From Pyrus communis (taxonomy: Eukaryota; Streptophyta; Magnoliopsida; Rosales; Rosaceae): a DNA stretch of 64,000 bases. Made by a program: the position numbers and the translations under genes. A model generated the notes under the pieces. That model saw nothing but the letters and a program-made list of their open reading frames with translations. It was not told the origin of the DNA and did no database searches. The stretch lies in the NCBI RefSeq assembly GCF_963583255.1, contig NC_084816.1, positions 24,698,119-24,762,118 of the forward strand, in the 5' to 3' direction. Shown here piece after piece: positions 46,645 through 60,189 of this stretch. Every line of letters begins with the position of its first letter. Position 1 is the first letter of the stretch.

Positions 46645-48297
46645 CCAAGAGATTCTGATAAGACTTTAAAATGACTTTAGGGTACCATCTACCATTTCTA
46701 CTTTAGGGTGCCCTGTTTAATTTTGAATGGCGACAAGTCCACCCACCACTCCTCTCTTTTTTACCCACCTTGTATTTTTAGTTACGCCCTCTTAAACTGC
46801 ACTTTAATTTTATTTTGTCCTATCACTTAAAAGTTATTACTTTATTTTCTAAAGCTCAAAATGGGTTTCACTTTGACTTGTATACTTTCTCTTCTCCTTG
46901 AAACTTATAAATCGCGTCTTAAAACATATGTGGGATCCAACACCCAATAAGACTATGCCACATATGCAATAAATTTGATTATAAATCTCCATGAGTTAAC
47001 ATCCAACAATCAGAGAATATTAAGTTAAAAAAAAAAATTGAAGAGATAAAAAAAATTAATTAGCCTGCACACCCAACTTAAACGCACACAAGAAACTAAC
47101 AGTAAGGCATTGTGGAGCTAATTTAAAGTTTTATTGAGACGATTTTGAAGTTTTAGGGAGCAAAATGAGATCAAAATCGAGTTCCAAGATGCAAAGTGGA
47201 GCGAACTATGAGTTTCAGAAAGTAAAGTGACGATTTTTTAGTTACATGGAGCAAAATGATATTAAAATCGAGTTTCAAGAGACATAGCTAAAAATAAACC
47301 TTATTTCTAATATCGGCCTAAAATATCTTTGTATAATATGAAAAGAGAAAAAATACTTGAAAATAAATTTGATAATCTTTCATAAATACTTTGATATTTC
47401 ACCAACCGCATAACCCTCACACCCAAAATAGGAACCAAATTATTGAGTCGTCACCTAAACAATTGACCTCGTATTCATTCATTCAACCAGAGACTGACTT
47501 CTCATGCTTTCTTCACAAAATTAGGTTAACAGGTAGTCACTCATTATCTTTCACATAAATAGCCTAGGCCCTCATTGGTTCCTAATTACCAAATTACAAC
47601 CTACATCATCTGCTTCTTGTTAATACTTACATATCAAGCAAGAATCGTATCGAAGCCAACTCAAACAGAATCAATGATGCACGAAAACGCAATGTTCAAG
47701 TGTAAATAGTTATTTTATGCACTTGGTTTTGAGATGGTATGAACCTACGCGGAGTAGAAACTCCGTCTTTTATGCAATCACAAATAAACTTACAGAAAAA
47801 CGAAGATAAAAGCTCTATAATATTGCAGTAATGTCTAAGTTGACTAATTATAAACAGAGATTTGCCTATTCTTTCGTGTGTGTTTTTTGGTTTTTCAGGT
47901 ATCAACATGTACAATGCTCACCTGGTTTAGTTTCACCCAGAATTCAAAGACTGAAGGGGTTTATCGGTTGAAGGGCATTCATTCTCAATTAAGTATGCAT
48001 TAAAGGGAACATCTGCAACAACACTGAATCTTTATTATCCCCTCTACTGGTGTACAAAACAAACAAAAACTGAAAGGCATACAAAAGAATTGAATCGTCA
48101 ATCAATAGTCACTTGGTTCATAGACGCTAAACCTATAGACATAACAGAAAGCATTTCTTTGCTTAGTCATAACTAATGCTAGTGACACAGACAAATGGAT
48201 CTAAGCAGGGGATGGAAAAGGAAAGTACATGATGTAAGGAGAGGAGAACAACCTCCTCTAAGATGCGCTCCTCCGCAGTTTTCCACCAGGAGGTATT
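46645..48297. other. intergenic; right end is OEP16-4 3' region
   Basis: AT-rich. A motif TTTTGAAGTTTTAGGGAGCAAAATGA / TTTTTAGTTACATGGAGCAAAATGA repeats near 47150 and 47235. The last ~300 bp are probably the 3' UTR of the minus-strand gene. No further gene is seen. Confidence 0.4.
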
Positions 48298-49678
48298 TCA
48301 AATTGCTCTAGCATAGTCAGAGGCAACTTTGAAAGCAGACACCAGACAAGCCATAGGAATCACCTGCGTCCAGCTTCGTGTCATAGCGGCAATGGCTCCC
48401 CCTGCTACTGCACCAGCAACCAAACCATTCACCTGCCAGAAGGGGAAAAGTACAATTCTTTTAGCAGGCCATCATGCTTCTGCACATCATAATATTCTTC
48501 AGGTTATTATTGTCCTACTCCTACATATGCAAGAATATCAACGAGCGTGTCTAGCGATAAACATATAATCACAATCATACAAAAATGTAAGCTGCCATTT
48601 CATGGGATGTCAGAGTTTTAAAGCTTGCTTGACATGTCCTTTAGCTTAAAGAATTAGCATTTCAAACTTTATTCTTTAGAGACTCAATGAAGATTCAAAA
48701 TCCGGTTGCACCACCAATATAGACAAATTATCAAGTGCAACCTTTGCAAGTTTTACATAGAAATCCACTATCCAGCTGGCTAGCTGGTGAATCTAGTGTT
48801 GCCAGGAAATATGTTAATGCAGCAGCAATGGTGTGTCCTGGATACAATATAGAACTCGAGTGCAAGAGCTTATGAGCAATGCAAGTTGGATTACATTGCG
48901 CAAATTACTAACAATTGCTTCGTTTGAATTAGTAACCATAATCACGATTATCGTTATTTGGACTTTCCAAAAGCACATTTAGATCACAATGACTTTCTAA
49001 GAATTGGGTTTCTTCCTAAAACACAGATTACACACATTCGAAGGCAATGTCGATGGATATACTCACTAACCCAATCACTCTTTCCCCGATATCTTTGAAG
49101 CCCGCAATGAGTAACAGTACATATTCCAGCAACAAGTCCTGCAACCCAATGCCGCTCAGAACAATACAAACAGAAAACAAAAACAAGCAGCAGGATTTAT
49201 ACATCTGAGCTTTACCATATTGTACTCCACACGCTCCAGCCGACCTCGCCTGCTCACGGAACCAAAGAAAACGTATAACTCAAAGCTTTTACTGACAACA
49301 CAAAAGACAACATATTTTTTCACGAAAGAATCTGTACCACAAAAGCCGCCTGAGCTGCTCCAGTCAAGCCTAAATCCGCGGCAAAAAGATACAGTGTAAA
49401 AAACCCAAAATTAATTTGCCATTTTTGAGCCAAGAACAGTTGAAAAGTTCGGTACTTTACCTTGTTTACGAGCATCGTGGGGACCGGAACATAGGCCCCA
49501 AATTGCACCGGCCTGAAATTAATGGTATTTTAGAAGGAAGGACTTGGGAGAAATAGAAATTAGAGTAGATTGTTTACCACTTGAGTTCGGAAGGGGTTGG
49601 GTTTACCGTTCCGATGCGGAGGATGGAATCGACGGCGACGGAGGAGCAGGGCACGACGTCGTACGGCTCTCCCTCCAT
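48298..49678 (-). CDS. OEP16-4: outer envelope pore protein 16-4 (Tim17/Tim22/Tim23 superfamily)
   Basis: Six small exons (49607-49678, 49461-49512, 49338-49369, 49216-49249, 49071-49138, 48298-48432) join to 130 residues starting MEGEPYDVVPCSSVAVDSIL. Matching blocks with Arabidopsis OEP16-4 are PCSS.x.VxSxLR, AGAIWGLCSGPHDARKQGL, GAAQAAFV, CGLQRYRGKSDWVNGLV and MTRSWTQVIPMACLVSAF. OEP16 proteins are small alpha-helical channel proteins of the plastid outer envelope in the preprotein and amino acid transporter (PRAT) family; the substrate of OEP16-4 is not established. Glycine-rich helices (GLVAGAVAGGAIAA) fit the fold. It diverges from eL22 with 358 bp between start codons. Confidence 0.9.
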
Positions 49679-49998
49679 CTATCAGTTCCGCTCCCGCCTT
49701 CACAAGCAATACTCCGTTACTCAGGTGCCGAAACGACGCCGTGGACCCTTGACTCATCGTAACCAATCCGAGACGAAACGAAACGTGGGAAGGGAATCCA
49801 CTAATACGACAGCGTTAAACCCATCCGGGCTTATGAGATGATTGGGCCGGGGTAGACAGGCCCAGACGTGTTTGTAGTTAAGTCTTATACTCGGGCTTTG
49901 GGCCCGTACCCGAAAGATAAATTAAAAACCCGCGAATCCAAAACCCTAGCACCTTTTATTCTACTGAGGGCTAACCCTAACATACGCAGCTCCCACAC

Positions 49999-50031
<33 letters not shown>

Positions 50032-50036
50032 CAAAG
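49679..50036. promoter_or_regulatory. shared divergent promoter of OEP16-4 and eL22
   Basis: Site II-type elements TGGGCC/GGCCCA lie at 49843-49848, 49859-49864 and 49899-49904. A telo-box AAACCCTA at 49941-49948 and a CTAACCCTAAC motif near 49970-49980 precede the eL22 leader. Site II plus telo-box is the known signature of plant ribosomal protein promoters; GGCCCA works in both orientations. An (AG)n tract (50001-50030) ends 7 bp before the eL22 ATG. Confidence 0.8.
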
Positions 50037-51232
<1,196 letters not shown>

Positions 51233-51666
51233 ATACTTTGCCTCCTGTTTTGTGGCATTTCCGGTTGAGCGTAGTTGTTCTATAGACCGTCTTTTGCTTT
51301 TTAACCTGTCTTATCTATCAACTTCTGTTTTAGCTTGTTTCATGATTGATACTTCCTATGAAATTAAGCTTCTTTGAAGACTTTGTTTTGAAATTTAGAA
51401 TCTGGTTGTTACATTATCTATGTGCCTGGTGCAATACATATTTCCTCGAGGAATTTGGTTATGGCGGATTGAATTTATCAACGGTGTTTTATGTACAAGA
51501 TCTGTGAAAATTTTCACCTTCATTGAACTTCAAGTCGTTAATTGTAGGGATTGAGTTGGACTTTTCTTATCTAGTTGTTAATTAAACTCATGTTTAGTTG
51601 AGACTGAAATTGGCGTTATTCAATCATGAATCCGAGACCCCCAAGTTTGATTATCTCATTCTCCAA

Positions 51667-51713
<47 letters not shown>

Positions 51714-52583
51714 AAAGACCCGTTTTCCTCGTTGCTGTCGCTCCGTCAATGGTGAGCATGTTGTACTCTCCACCCCAGTACAAGGTCTGGGCTACGAAGG
51801 CGACGGAGGAGAAGCGGGTTTTGCTCTTGTTTTCCACTCTAAAGTTCACTCCTTTTTCTTCTTGAGAGATTATATTTACACGACTCAAATTACTTGTCCC
51901 ACTCTTTTACTTTTTAAATATTCTACACACTACTAACACTTGATAAAAAAAATATTAAAAAATTAAAATGGTGGGAGGGAAGTAATTTGGGATGTGTGAA
52001 TATAATCTTTATTCTTCTTTCCCTTCTATAGACCAGAAAATCACTCAAATCACACGCTTCTTCTGAACTTAGCAACCAAGATTCAAATATGCATAAGAAG
52101 TTTCAATCAAATGAGAAACCTTCAATCAATTGAACCACATTCGCTTCACCCAAGAACCCACATTTACAAAACTCCAACTCTTTCCTTCTATTTTTTGGAC
52201 TAAATTTTGTGTTGAAAAACAAGAACAATCAGAATCAAGTGTGAAGGAAAACATTGAAGATCGGGAAGCGTGGAGCAGCAAAATCATTTGAGTTTTGAGA
52301 GTCTTTGGATTTGTTTTGTAAAAAGTTATAGTCATTAAGGGAATATTAGTACTTTCGTATCAACTTTTAGTTATAATTATCATAAATTTTAAAGGTTGGC
52401 TATAATTCTATATGAAGTTTAAATTTTGGTTATTTTTCTAAATTTCCCTATATAATCTTGATGTTGACCTAAACATAATCAATTAGATCGATTAGGATTG
52501 TGTGTCCACCGCATCATGTTAGTTTAAATTTTAGTTCGCCTGATTGCATTAAATTAGTAATCGCTTGAAAATATCAGATTAAA
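51233..52583. other. intergenic, eL22 3' region then no gene
   Basis: The first ~200 bp are the eL22 3' UTR side. A (TC)n microsatellite occupies 51669-51711. Frames around 51600-51940 are driven by that repeat. Nothing else is supported. Confidence 0.45.
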
Positions 52584-52745
52584 ATAAGAGAGTTTTAACG
52601 AAACACTCTTTATATTGTTCACTTTTAACGAAATGAACATTTTTACTTTAAAAAGTCACTTCTGGTACCATTCACTTACAACACATTTTTATCATTTTGA
52701 TTAAAACTCAAAGTTTTCAAGTTATTTTCATTAGTTTTCCTTTAA
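52584..52745. mobile_element. MITE, TTTAAG(A/G)GAAA family, copy 2
   Basis: Ends AAGAGAGTTTTAACGAAAC and TTTTCATTAGTTTTCCTTT pair as inverted repeats. The interior matches 18062-18232 and 61188-61352. Confidence 0.75.
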
Positions 52746-52754
52746 AATAACTAC

Positions 52755-53407
52755 ATTACCATGATTTCAGCTAATAATGAAACAAAAAAAAGAAGAAAAA
52801 TACATCTTTGGTGCCGCAACACTTTGACCTGATTCTTGCCTGCCTTTTTCTACGTTGATGCATCTGAAAAATGCAAAACAACACAAATCACAAGTACAGG
52901 TTGAGGCCAGACGTCAACAGAATAAACCCAAGCAAATAACACCAAAATCATTTAAAGTGTTTCCTGAAAGAAGCACATACGTACATACTGGTGTTTCTTA
53001 CAAAAATCACTTTAAGTGTTTTTTCAGGATTTACTTACATCTTTATTAAAAATTGGTTCTAAAAACATTTTCAATCATTTTAATAGTATATCAAAACGAG
53101 CTTGTCTTACCATGATTTCAGCTAATAATGAAACCAAAAACAGAAAGAATAAAAAGACATGTTTGGTGTCGCAACTCTTGACCTGATTCTTTCCTGCCTT
53201 TTTCCACACGATGCATCTGAAAAATGCAACACAAGATAAATCACAGTGGTATACTATGTGTTTTAATAAGAATCGTGAGAAATTTTATTTTTTAAGTTAT
53301 TAACTTTTTTAGCATATATATTCCACCATTTACATAATAACACATAACGTACTATCCATATACCGATTTCCCTGAAAAATGTTGAGGCCGGACGTCGACA
53401 AAGTAAA
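52755..53407. repeat. direct duplication, second copy split by a MITE
   Basis: Copy a (52755-52918) and copy b (53105-53407) share TTACCATGATTTCAGCTAAT, TTGACCTGATTCTT.CCTGCC, GATGCATCTGAAAAATGCAA and GTTGAGGCC.GACGTC. Copy b is interrupted at 53247-53382 by an insertion absent from copy a. Confidence 0.85.
53247..53382. mobile_element. MITE, GTGGTATACTA family, copy 2
   Basis: GTGGTATACTATGTGTTTTA..TTTTTTAAGTTATTAACTTT..CCCTGAAAAAT matches 34012-34150. Comparison with the uninterrupted sequence at 52880-52900 shows it is an insertion. Confidence 0.8.
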
Positions 53408-54301
53408 GTGAATAACACCAATTGGGACAGTTATAAATTCTTCATCATTCGACTTAACAATTAATCTTGATTAATGGGGAAAGGTTGGGGAAAGGTTGGG
53501 CCCAAAACCATGCACGTTTTCGTTTTCCGACTCCGACCAAAACCTAAAATAACAAAAATGGTCAACAGTAAAAATATCTGTTCATTTCACGGATTCCCAA
53601 AGCTTTCCGCCGCTTTGGGAATTGAGACATTGATATCTCTCGTGACACCATTCATTTCCTATCGCAAATCTCCAACTTTTGATTTGGATTCGCACGCTGC
53701 CACTCGCCGCAGGAGCTTGGGCCGTCGGTTGCGGCGGCGCCGACAAGCCTCCTGCGATCCGATCTTACGTATGCTCCTCAGGTTCGTCCGTACATGTATT
53801 TATTCTTTTCCTTGTTAATTTAACTTTAATTTTGTTTTTGTATTCGAACCCGTTTTGTGAGATTCAGTTGTATGTTTGATTCCATAGCTAAAGTTTCTTA
53901 CTTTTCGCCGTTCGATGATATCTCATGGATTTTAAATTCGTGGTAATGTTGGGTTTTCTGGGAAAATTGCATTGAGATTTATGTTGCGGAATTCAATTTA
54001 AAACTTGTTCTTCTGTTGTAACGGAGAAGGACTTAGGTGGTACGGGTACATGTAATCTTGAGTTTTTATCCACAATGGCATGATGTACCCGTGTCATGTA
54101 AGTTGTACTTGTTGATATGGTAAAGTGAAGCAATGTTGATTTTTGTGTATTAAGAGCTGAATTGCTCAGATGGCAGCTGCTTAACAGTATCTGATGTACA
54201 CCAATTTTTCTTTTCTTTTCTTTTTCTGATGATTAGGTTTTCTTACTTCACTGCTCTGTAGTTTCTGAACTTGCAAGCAATTTGACCAAACAACACAAAC
54301 C
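53408..54301 (+). promoter_or_regulatory. MHX promoter, leader and leader intron
   Basis: A GC-richer leader exon ends at 53781 (..CTCCTCAG|GTTCG). The next exon most likely starts at 54237 after a long pyrimidine tract and GATTAG; 54262 is an alternative. Arabidopsis MHX is known to have a leader intron that strongly raises expression and a short upstream ORF; a comparable arrangement is visible here, with an ATG at 53771 just before the donor. Confidence 0.65.
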
Positions 54302-57097
54302 ATGTCTGGAATTTCGAGTATAGTTGCGCGAGAAAATTGCGAAAGCTACTTGATTTTCCAGGGTGAAACAGGCCTCGGGGCTGGTTTTCGGACTTTCTTA
54401 TACTTTCTTGGTCTTGCGTACTGTTTCCTTGGGCTTTCCGCTATAACTGCTCGCTTTTTCCGGTCTATGGAGAGTGTTGTGAGCCACTCGCGGAAGGTGG
54501 TAGACATCGATCCTTGCACTGGTGCTGAAGTTATTAGGTATGAGAAAGTGTGGAACTTCACAATTGCAGACATTAGCCTGCTGGCCTTTGGGACTAGCTT
54601 TCCTCAAATATCATTGGCCACGATTGATGCTATAAGAAACCTTGGGAACCTCTATGCCGGAGGTTTGTTTTCCAAAACTTGCTGAGTTATTAATCGCATT
54701 GCTGACTTTGAGATTTTCGCTTCATGGTTCATATTTTAACTTTTTTCCCCGATGGATTGTATACTCTTTTCGTTGTTGCATGATTTTTCATGCCACTGTT
54801 TATGTATTGCTAATCATGGTTACTTTGAACATGTTATATTGTCAGAACGTTGAGTTACACATATACGCGTATACACTGGACGAAGCATGAGTTTTCTGGT
54901 AGTAGGTAGGATACTAACTTATGAGTTGAGTAGAATAGAGTTCTGTTGAGGGAAGTTCATGGTTTGTTATTCTTGTTCAGTTTCATAGACGTAAGGAGAA
55001 AAAAGGGAAGCACATTTCATCCCTTTCTGATGAACATGATCTCCAAAATCTTCCTTGTGGTTAGAGTCAGTGAAGGATGCACTGAAATGGTCATAAGGAC
55101 AATTACTGAACTATGTTTTTTGTTTCTATTGCGTGTTCCTGCAATGATTTCTCAAGTTTTCCTTTTCCTCCAACGTAAGGCTGGTTACAAACATTATCCT
55201 CTACCACAGTTTTTCATACTTGATTTATAGGTTTGGGTCCTGGAACACTAGTCGGTTCTGCTGCATTCGACCTTTTCCCCATCCATGCTGTATGTGTTGT
55301 CGTTCCTAAAGCTGGAGAGCTGAAAAAGATAGCTGATATAGGAGTCTGGCTAGTTGAGCTCTTTTGGTCTTTTTGGGCCTATATTTGGCTATACATAATT
55401 TTAGAGGTAATTTAAAGGAATCTTTGTATGTTAATCATGTTTTTTCTTTCATTTTGTCTATGAAAACATTTTGATTTATGACTGACATTTTTTCAGAACT
55501 CTGTATTGAAATGTTTTTACTTAACGCTGCAGGTGTGGACACCGAACGTGATTACACTATGGGAGGCCTTATTGACAGTACTGCAATATGCATTTCTGCT
55601 GATACATGCTTATGCTCAAGACAAGCGTTGGCCCTACTTTTCTCTTCCTTTGTATGTTTAAATCTTTAGCATTTGAGATCTTTGTTGTCTTTCTGATTTT
55701 TCTTGGCTGCTATCGAAAAAAAATAACTGGTTTAACGTTCTCTGTATTCTGCCTTCATTTCGTGTTGTATTTCCTAAGCCCAAGAAGTGAGAGACCAGAG
55801 GATTGGGTGCCAGCTGAGGTTGTTACGGGCAAGCATGATACTTATCCTTGCAACGAGTGCTCCAATATACTTGAAGTTGGTGAAGATGAAAACAAGAACG
55901 TTGTTGACATTTTTTCTATACATTCAGAAAGTGGTTTAGGTACTAAACTCAACATTTCAGCAACTCACAAGGCAACTTTAAACTCAACATTTCCAACATG
56001 AGGATCTCTCTTTTGCAGGTCCAAAGTATCAAAAAGTTCCTGGAATTGATGAAACTCCCGAACCCTCAAACAAGGATTTCCAAGAGAATATGATATCACA
56101 AGACCATCATGTGTTTGCAATTTGGAGACAACAGTTTGTGGACGCAGTCAAGGTGTTGTGTTCTACACTGCATATGTTTAATTATCTGTATCAACATAGG
56201 CGTAGTTTGTGGTAACTTCCTTTTTTCTTCAACAGTTAGAAAGTACGGAATCAAGAAAACTGAAGAACATCTATTTGCGACTAGCCAGAATTTTGTGGCA
56301 GTTAATTCTTGCTCCATGGAGACTACTATTCGCATTTGTGCCTCCTTATCATATTGCTCATGGCTGGGTCGCCTTTATCGGCTCCTTAATTTTCATCAGT
56401 GCGATAGCTTACGTTGTAACAAAACTCACAGATCTCATAAGCTGTGTCACAGGTTTCTAAGATTTCAAACGATAACTTTACAGTTGACGATCAATATGAT
56501 TTTGTTCATGATCTAGCTAGTTCTCTAAAAATCTGTCTTTCCTTTACTTGCTTCTTTTTTCAGGAATAAACCCTTACGTCATAGCATTTACTGCATTAGC
56601 AAGTGGAACTTCGTGGCCGGATTTAGTTGCAAGTAAGATTGCTGCTGAACGTCAGATTACAGCTGACTCTGCCATTGCAAACATTACTTGCAGGTTCACT
56701 CTTGCTCATATCCATTCCATTTTATTTACTTCTTTTCGAGCAGTATAAAGTACATCATGAACTCAACTTGCCTTTGTGTTTCCTCATGTTATTTTGTAGC
56801 AATTCGGTGAATATATATGTTGGCATTGGTGTTCCGTGGCTGATTGACACTGCATACAATTTCTTCGTATATAAGGAACCGCTGCGGATTGAGAACGCAG
56901 CGGGTCTTAGCTTCTCGCTGCTTGTATTTTTCTCGACTTCGGTGGGCTGTATCGCGGTTCTGGTAATTAGGCGTCTAACGTTGGGTGCCGAGCTCGGAGG
57001 GCCAAGGCTTTGGGCGTGGATTACCTGTGCGTTTTTCATCTTGCTTTGGTTGATTTTTGTTGTGCTTTCTTCTCTCAAGGTTTCTGATATCATATGA
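54302..57097 (+). CDS. MHX: vacuolar Mg2+/Zn2+-proton exchanger MHX
   Basis: Eight exons (54302-54662, 55231-55406, 55533-55651, 55779-55939, 56019-56152, 56236-56452, 56564-56693, 56800-57097) join to 531 residues; Arabidopsis MHX has 539. MHX is a cation/Ca2+-exchanger superfamily protein that moves Mg2+ and Zn2+ into the vacuole in exchange for protons. The two inverted alpha repeats are clear: [19 protein letters not shown] (about 95-113) and [20 protein letters not shown] (about 392-411), both holding the ion-binding GTS(F/W)P motif. A hydrophilic loop between them (about 220-310) is the least conserved part. The start context and GENCESYL-type N-terminus agree with the family. It is convergent with PHR2. 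Confidence 0.95.
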
Positions 57098-57788
57098 AAG
57101 ATTTTGGTTTTTGTTTTTCAATTATTTTTTGTAGAATGTATGTTACAATCTTATATTGTTTTTCTTTTCTTGATACAGTTGTATACCATTGTAACATTAA
57201 TGAATCAAAATACAGAAATTCGCAAAATCGATGTTTTTGTTTTTCAGAAAACATTGACGGTAGGAGAGTTTTTGCAAAACCGATTCAAAACTGTGACATT
57301 TTCTCCTCACACCCCCTTTCAGCCTCTTACACACCCGTGTTTAACATTTGGTTTTCTTTTATTTTCATTCATTCTCTTTATATTCTTCCCCCATCCGCAT
57401 CACCCTCTTTCGTCCCTCCATTTTCCGCATAAACTTTCCTTATTTCTCGAGCACAAGGTTAAAAAATTAAAAACTAAAAACGAGATGATTATCAAACGAG
57501 CCTTTGAGTTGTACAGTTTCCTTACATCGGTCGATGAGTACAAACCAAAGAATGTAGAAAGCAGAAGTAGAGATATGTGTTATTTATTCACAAGACAAGA
57601 TATGAAGAATGGGGAAGGCAAATCTCCACTCTAAACCATCTTATTTGGAGATGAAAACAAAGTTCAACAAGGAAAAACTCTTTCACAGGAACCCTACTAC
57701 AACATCTAACTGTTACATCTTGGAAAATTAAAAAGAGATGAAAATACGCCATATCTCACCATTTCCTCGTCCGATTTTAAGTTCTTCC
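57098..57788. other. MHX-PHR2 convergent intergenic region
   Basis: This holds the two 3' UTRs and a spacer. Frames here are low-complexity and I support none of them. Confidence 0.45.
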
Positions 57789-59836
57789 TTAAGCAAGGGC
57801 ACCCGTACATGCGGTGGCTGGAGCAGCGCTGAGCTGCTTCTTTGCACAACTGCAAGTGACAAATCTGCATTGGCCAGTCGTGCAAAAAATTCAGTACAGA
57901 ATATGCGTAAGAGCCAATCCGGTGGGGTTAGAATTTGAAGATATGGAAGACAAGATGAAATAATAGTTTCATGTGATTTGAGCTTTCGTGGTCTGTCTAT
58001 TTACCTGAAGAAATCCCTCCACAGTAACTCAAACATCAACCAGTTCATTCCACTGCCACCGTCATCATTTCGGTTTGATGAAGCAGAAATGGTTCTATCA
58101 ATCATAAAATATCATGTAGTAGTGAGCAGAGTAAATATCGAATATAACTTTTAGAAACTATAACACCGTTCAAAAGAAAGGCATTTGCACACCTGCTAGC
58201 CGTTTTCTTTAGCTCATCAAACATACTGCGAGGAGAAAGGCATCCCAAGACCATCCATGGCGAGACTTTGCACGAAAAGTTGGCACCATAGATGCTATCA
58301 TGGCTTCCATCTTTACCCACCTTCGGTGGCTGTGCTTGGCATTCAGCAGTATACTTTTTTAGCCTTTCTAGGGCTTCAGTTTCCCCTCCCACCGCGGAAG
58401 CAATGGCAGCAGGCCTTCCATCCTACAAGACAATAGAAGAAAACATTGTCACTTTCTTCAGGGACATGTCAAATAACTCTATTAGAACTAATGAAATCAG
58501 AAAGTAAAAGTTTCCAACAAATGGCGATATTTTTGTTCTTCGAATCTATTTTATGCTGACCAGCAATGGAGAAAGATCGAATTGCTATACAAATTTACAG
58601 AACAAGCTAGAGCCGAACAAGATGCATGAGTTTTTGACAAATTCGATCGACACTGCCCATTTCGTGCAACAATTGTTAGAAATAACTCAAGCTGCTGTGA
58701 AAGATTGCTCATTTCTAATTAATTTACAACCTCGACATCATACATTCCAAAACACAACAATCTCTAATCCATCCAAATCACATTACACGAAAAAGTACAT
58801 GATCAACTTAAACATCAATTCATACAAAAGCTCCGAAACCGAAAACACATACCTGAGACGTAGTGGCAGAAGGATTAAGCCCCAAGTCCATCAATGTTGG
58901 AATATCACCAGGCTCCACGTCGCCGCGAGACGGCAGCCCCTTCATCTGATCCAAAGCCTCAATCGTCTTCCTTACCTCCAATCCCTTCACCTTCTCTCTG
59001 AAGTCGCCGTATTTCGTCGGCATATCCTCCAACTTAAACGGCAAATCCTCCGCGTGGTACAGAGTGCTTCCCCAAAAGTACTTGACCTCCACATTCTCCT
59101 CCTTCATCGCTGCCTCAATCTTCTCCTCCTCCTTAACCTCGTCGCGCGAAACCTCTCTGTGCGCATAAATGGCGTCAGCGCCGATCGCCTTCGCCAGCTC
59201 CACCAAAACCGTCTCGGGCTTCCCGATTCTGACCACCAGATCGGACCCTCTCGCCTGGAGATTCTTCCGGAGGTCCGCCACCGATTCGACCAAGAACGAC
59301 GCCCGGTACGGGCCTGCCTTATCGAACCCAGAAGAGGATTTCCCGTAGTCCTTCGGATCGAAGCAGTAGACGGGCAAGACCGATACGGACTCGTTATTGG
59401 CCGAGTTGAGGCACTCGTTGTCGTGGACTCGTAAATCGTTTCGGAACCAGACGATGGAAGCTCGACGGATTGCGGCCCCATTGGAGGGGTCGAGGGGGCG
59501 GCGCGGACCCAGAGAGAGGGGGCTCTGCAGAGGGTTGGCGGAGATGGTGGACTTGAAGGAGAGCTTGGGCGGAGTTACATTAGCCGTGGAGAGAGAGAGA
59601 TGGGTCAGGGACGATGCCTGCGTGGGGACCTTGACATTGGTCGGCTGGGAAGAAAACAATGTGGAAACTTTGGGTTGCTGGAAGAAGTGGGTGGGGAGAA
59701 TCGTGGAGAGAGAAAGTGAGAGGGAGGCAGTGGCGAAGGGAGGAAGTGCGGCGGCGGAAGGCACAATGGCAAGTGGGTTTTGTTCCTCCTGCGATTTGGA
59801 TTCTGGGTTTTCTGGGATTTGGGAGTTGGTGGCCAT
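57789..59836 (-). CDS. PHR2: photolyase/blue-light receptor PHR2
   Basis: Four exons (58853-59836, 58193-58422, 58005-58094, 57789-57864) join to 459 residues; Arabidopsis PHR2 has 447. The N-terminal ~125 residues are Ser/Pro-rich and look like a plastid transit region (includes VPTQASSLTHLSLS, well conserved in PHR2). The photolyase alpha/beta domain starts near 127 (ASIVWFRNDLRVHDNECLN), includes VLPVYCFDPKDYGKSSSGFD and KYFWGSTLYH, and the short helical part has ANFSCKVSPWMVLGCLSPRS and NWLMFELLWRDFFR. PHR2 is much shorter than true CPD photolyases and its function is not well defined. In this model the C-terminus reads RFVTCSCAKKQLSAAPATAC, two residues shorter than the usual RFITKKYSSAKKQV form. 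Confidence 0.92.
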
Positions 59837-60185
59837 TTTGCTAGGCTTTTGGTGGAGAGACTGAGAGCTGCCTCTGGTTTGCTTCCTCCGTCTCTCAGTC
59901 ACTCCTCTTTCTCTCTCTAGATTGTATGACTCTGTGTTTTTTTCGCGGTTGGTGGCATTGTGTGATTTTTGAAGGGGTTTATAAAGGATTTGGTCAAGAA
60001 ATACATCCAATGCGTTGTCTAATGTGCACTTTCATATCTGCCTGCACACCTACCACTTCTACACTTTTCAACTCAAGCAGCCCCTCAGTCTAATTTGAAT
60101 GGTTAGACGGGTGTTTACGATTTGGCTTCGATACTTACTACTAGGACCAGTATTATAATTATTTGGTCGTTAATTCTATTGGCGA
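59837..60185 (-). promoter_or_regulatory. PHR2 upstream region
   Basis: The leader is CT/GA-rich (CTAGAGAGAGAAAGAGG on the minus strand), and the minus-strand sequence CCTTTATAAACC near 59980 could be a TATA element. Beyond 60010 nothing specific is seen. Confidence 0.45.
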
Positions 60186-60189
60186 TCGT

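Noticed and set aside
49560..49766. An alternative upstream start for OEP16-4
   Set aside because: The ATG at 49766 opens a different frame; the ATG at 49678 gives the PCSSVAVDSIL start that matches the family.
58553..59434. A 293-codon plus-strand frame
   Set aside because: It lies antisense to PHR2 exon 1 and has no family resemblance; the PHR2 model explains the region.
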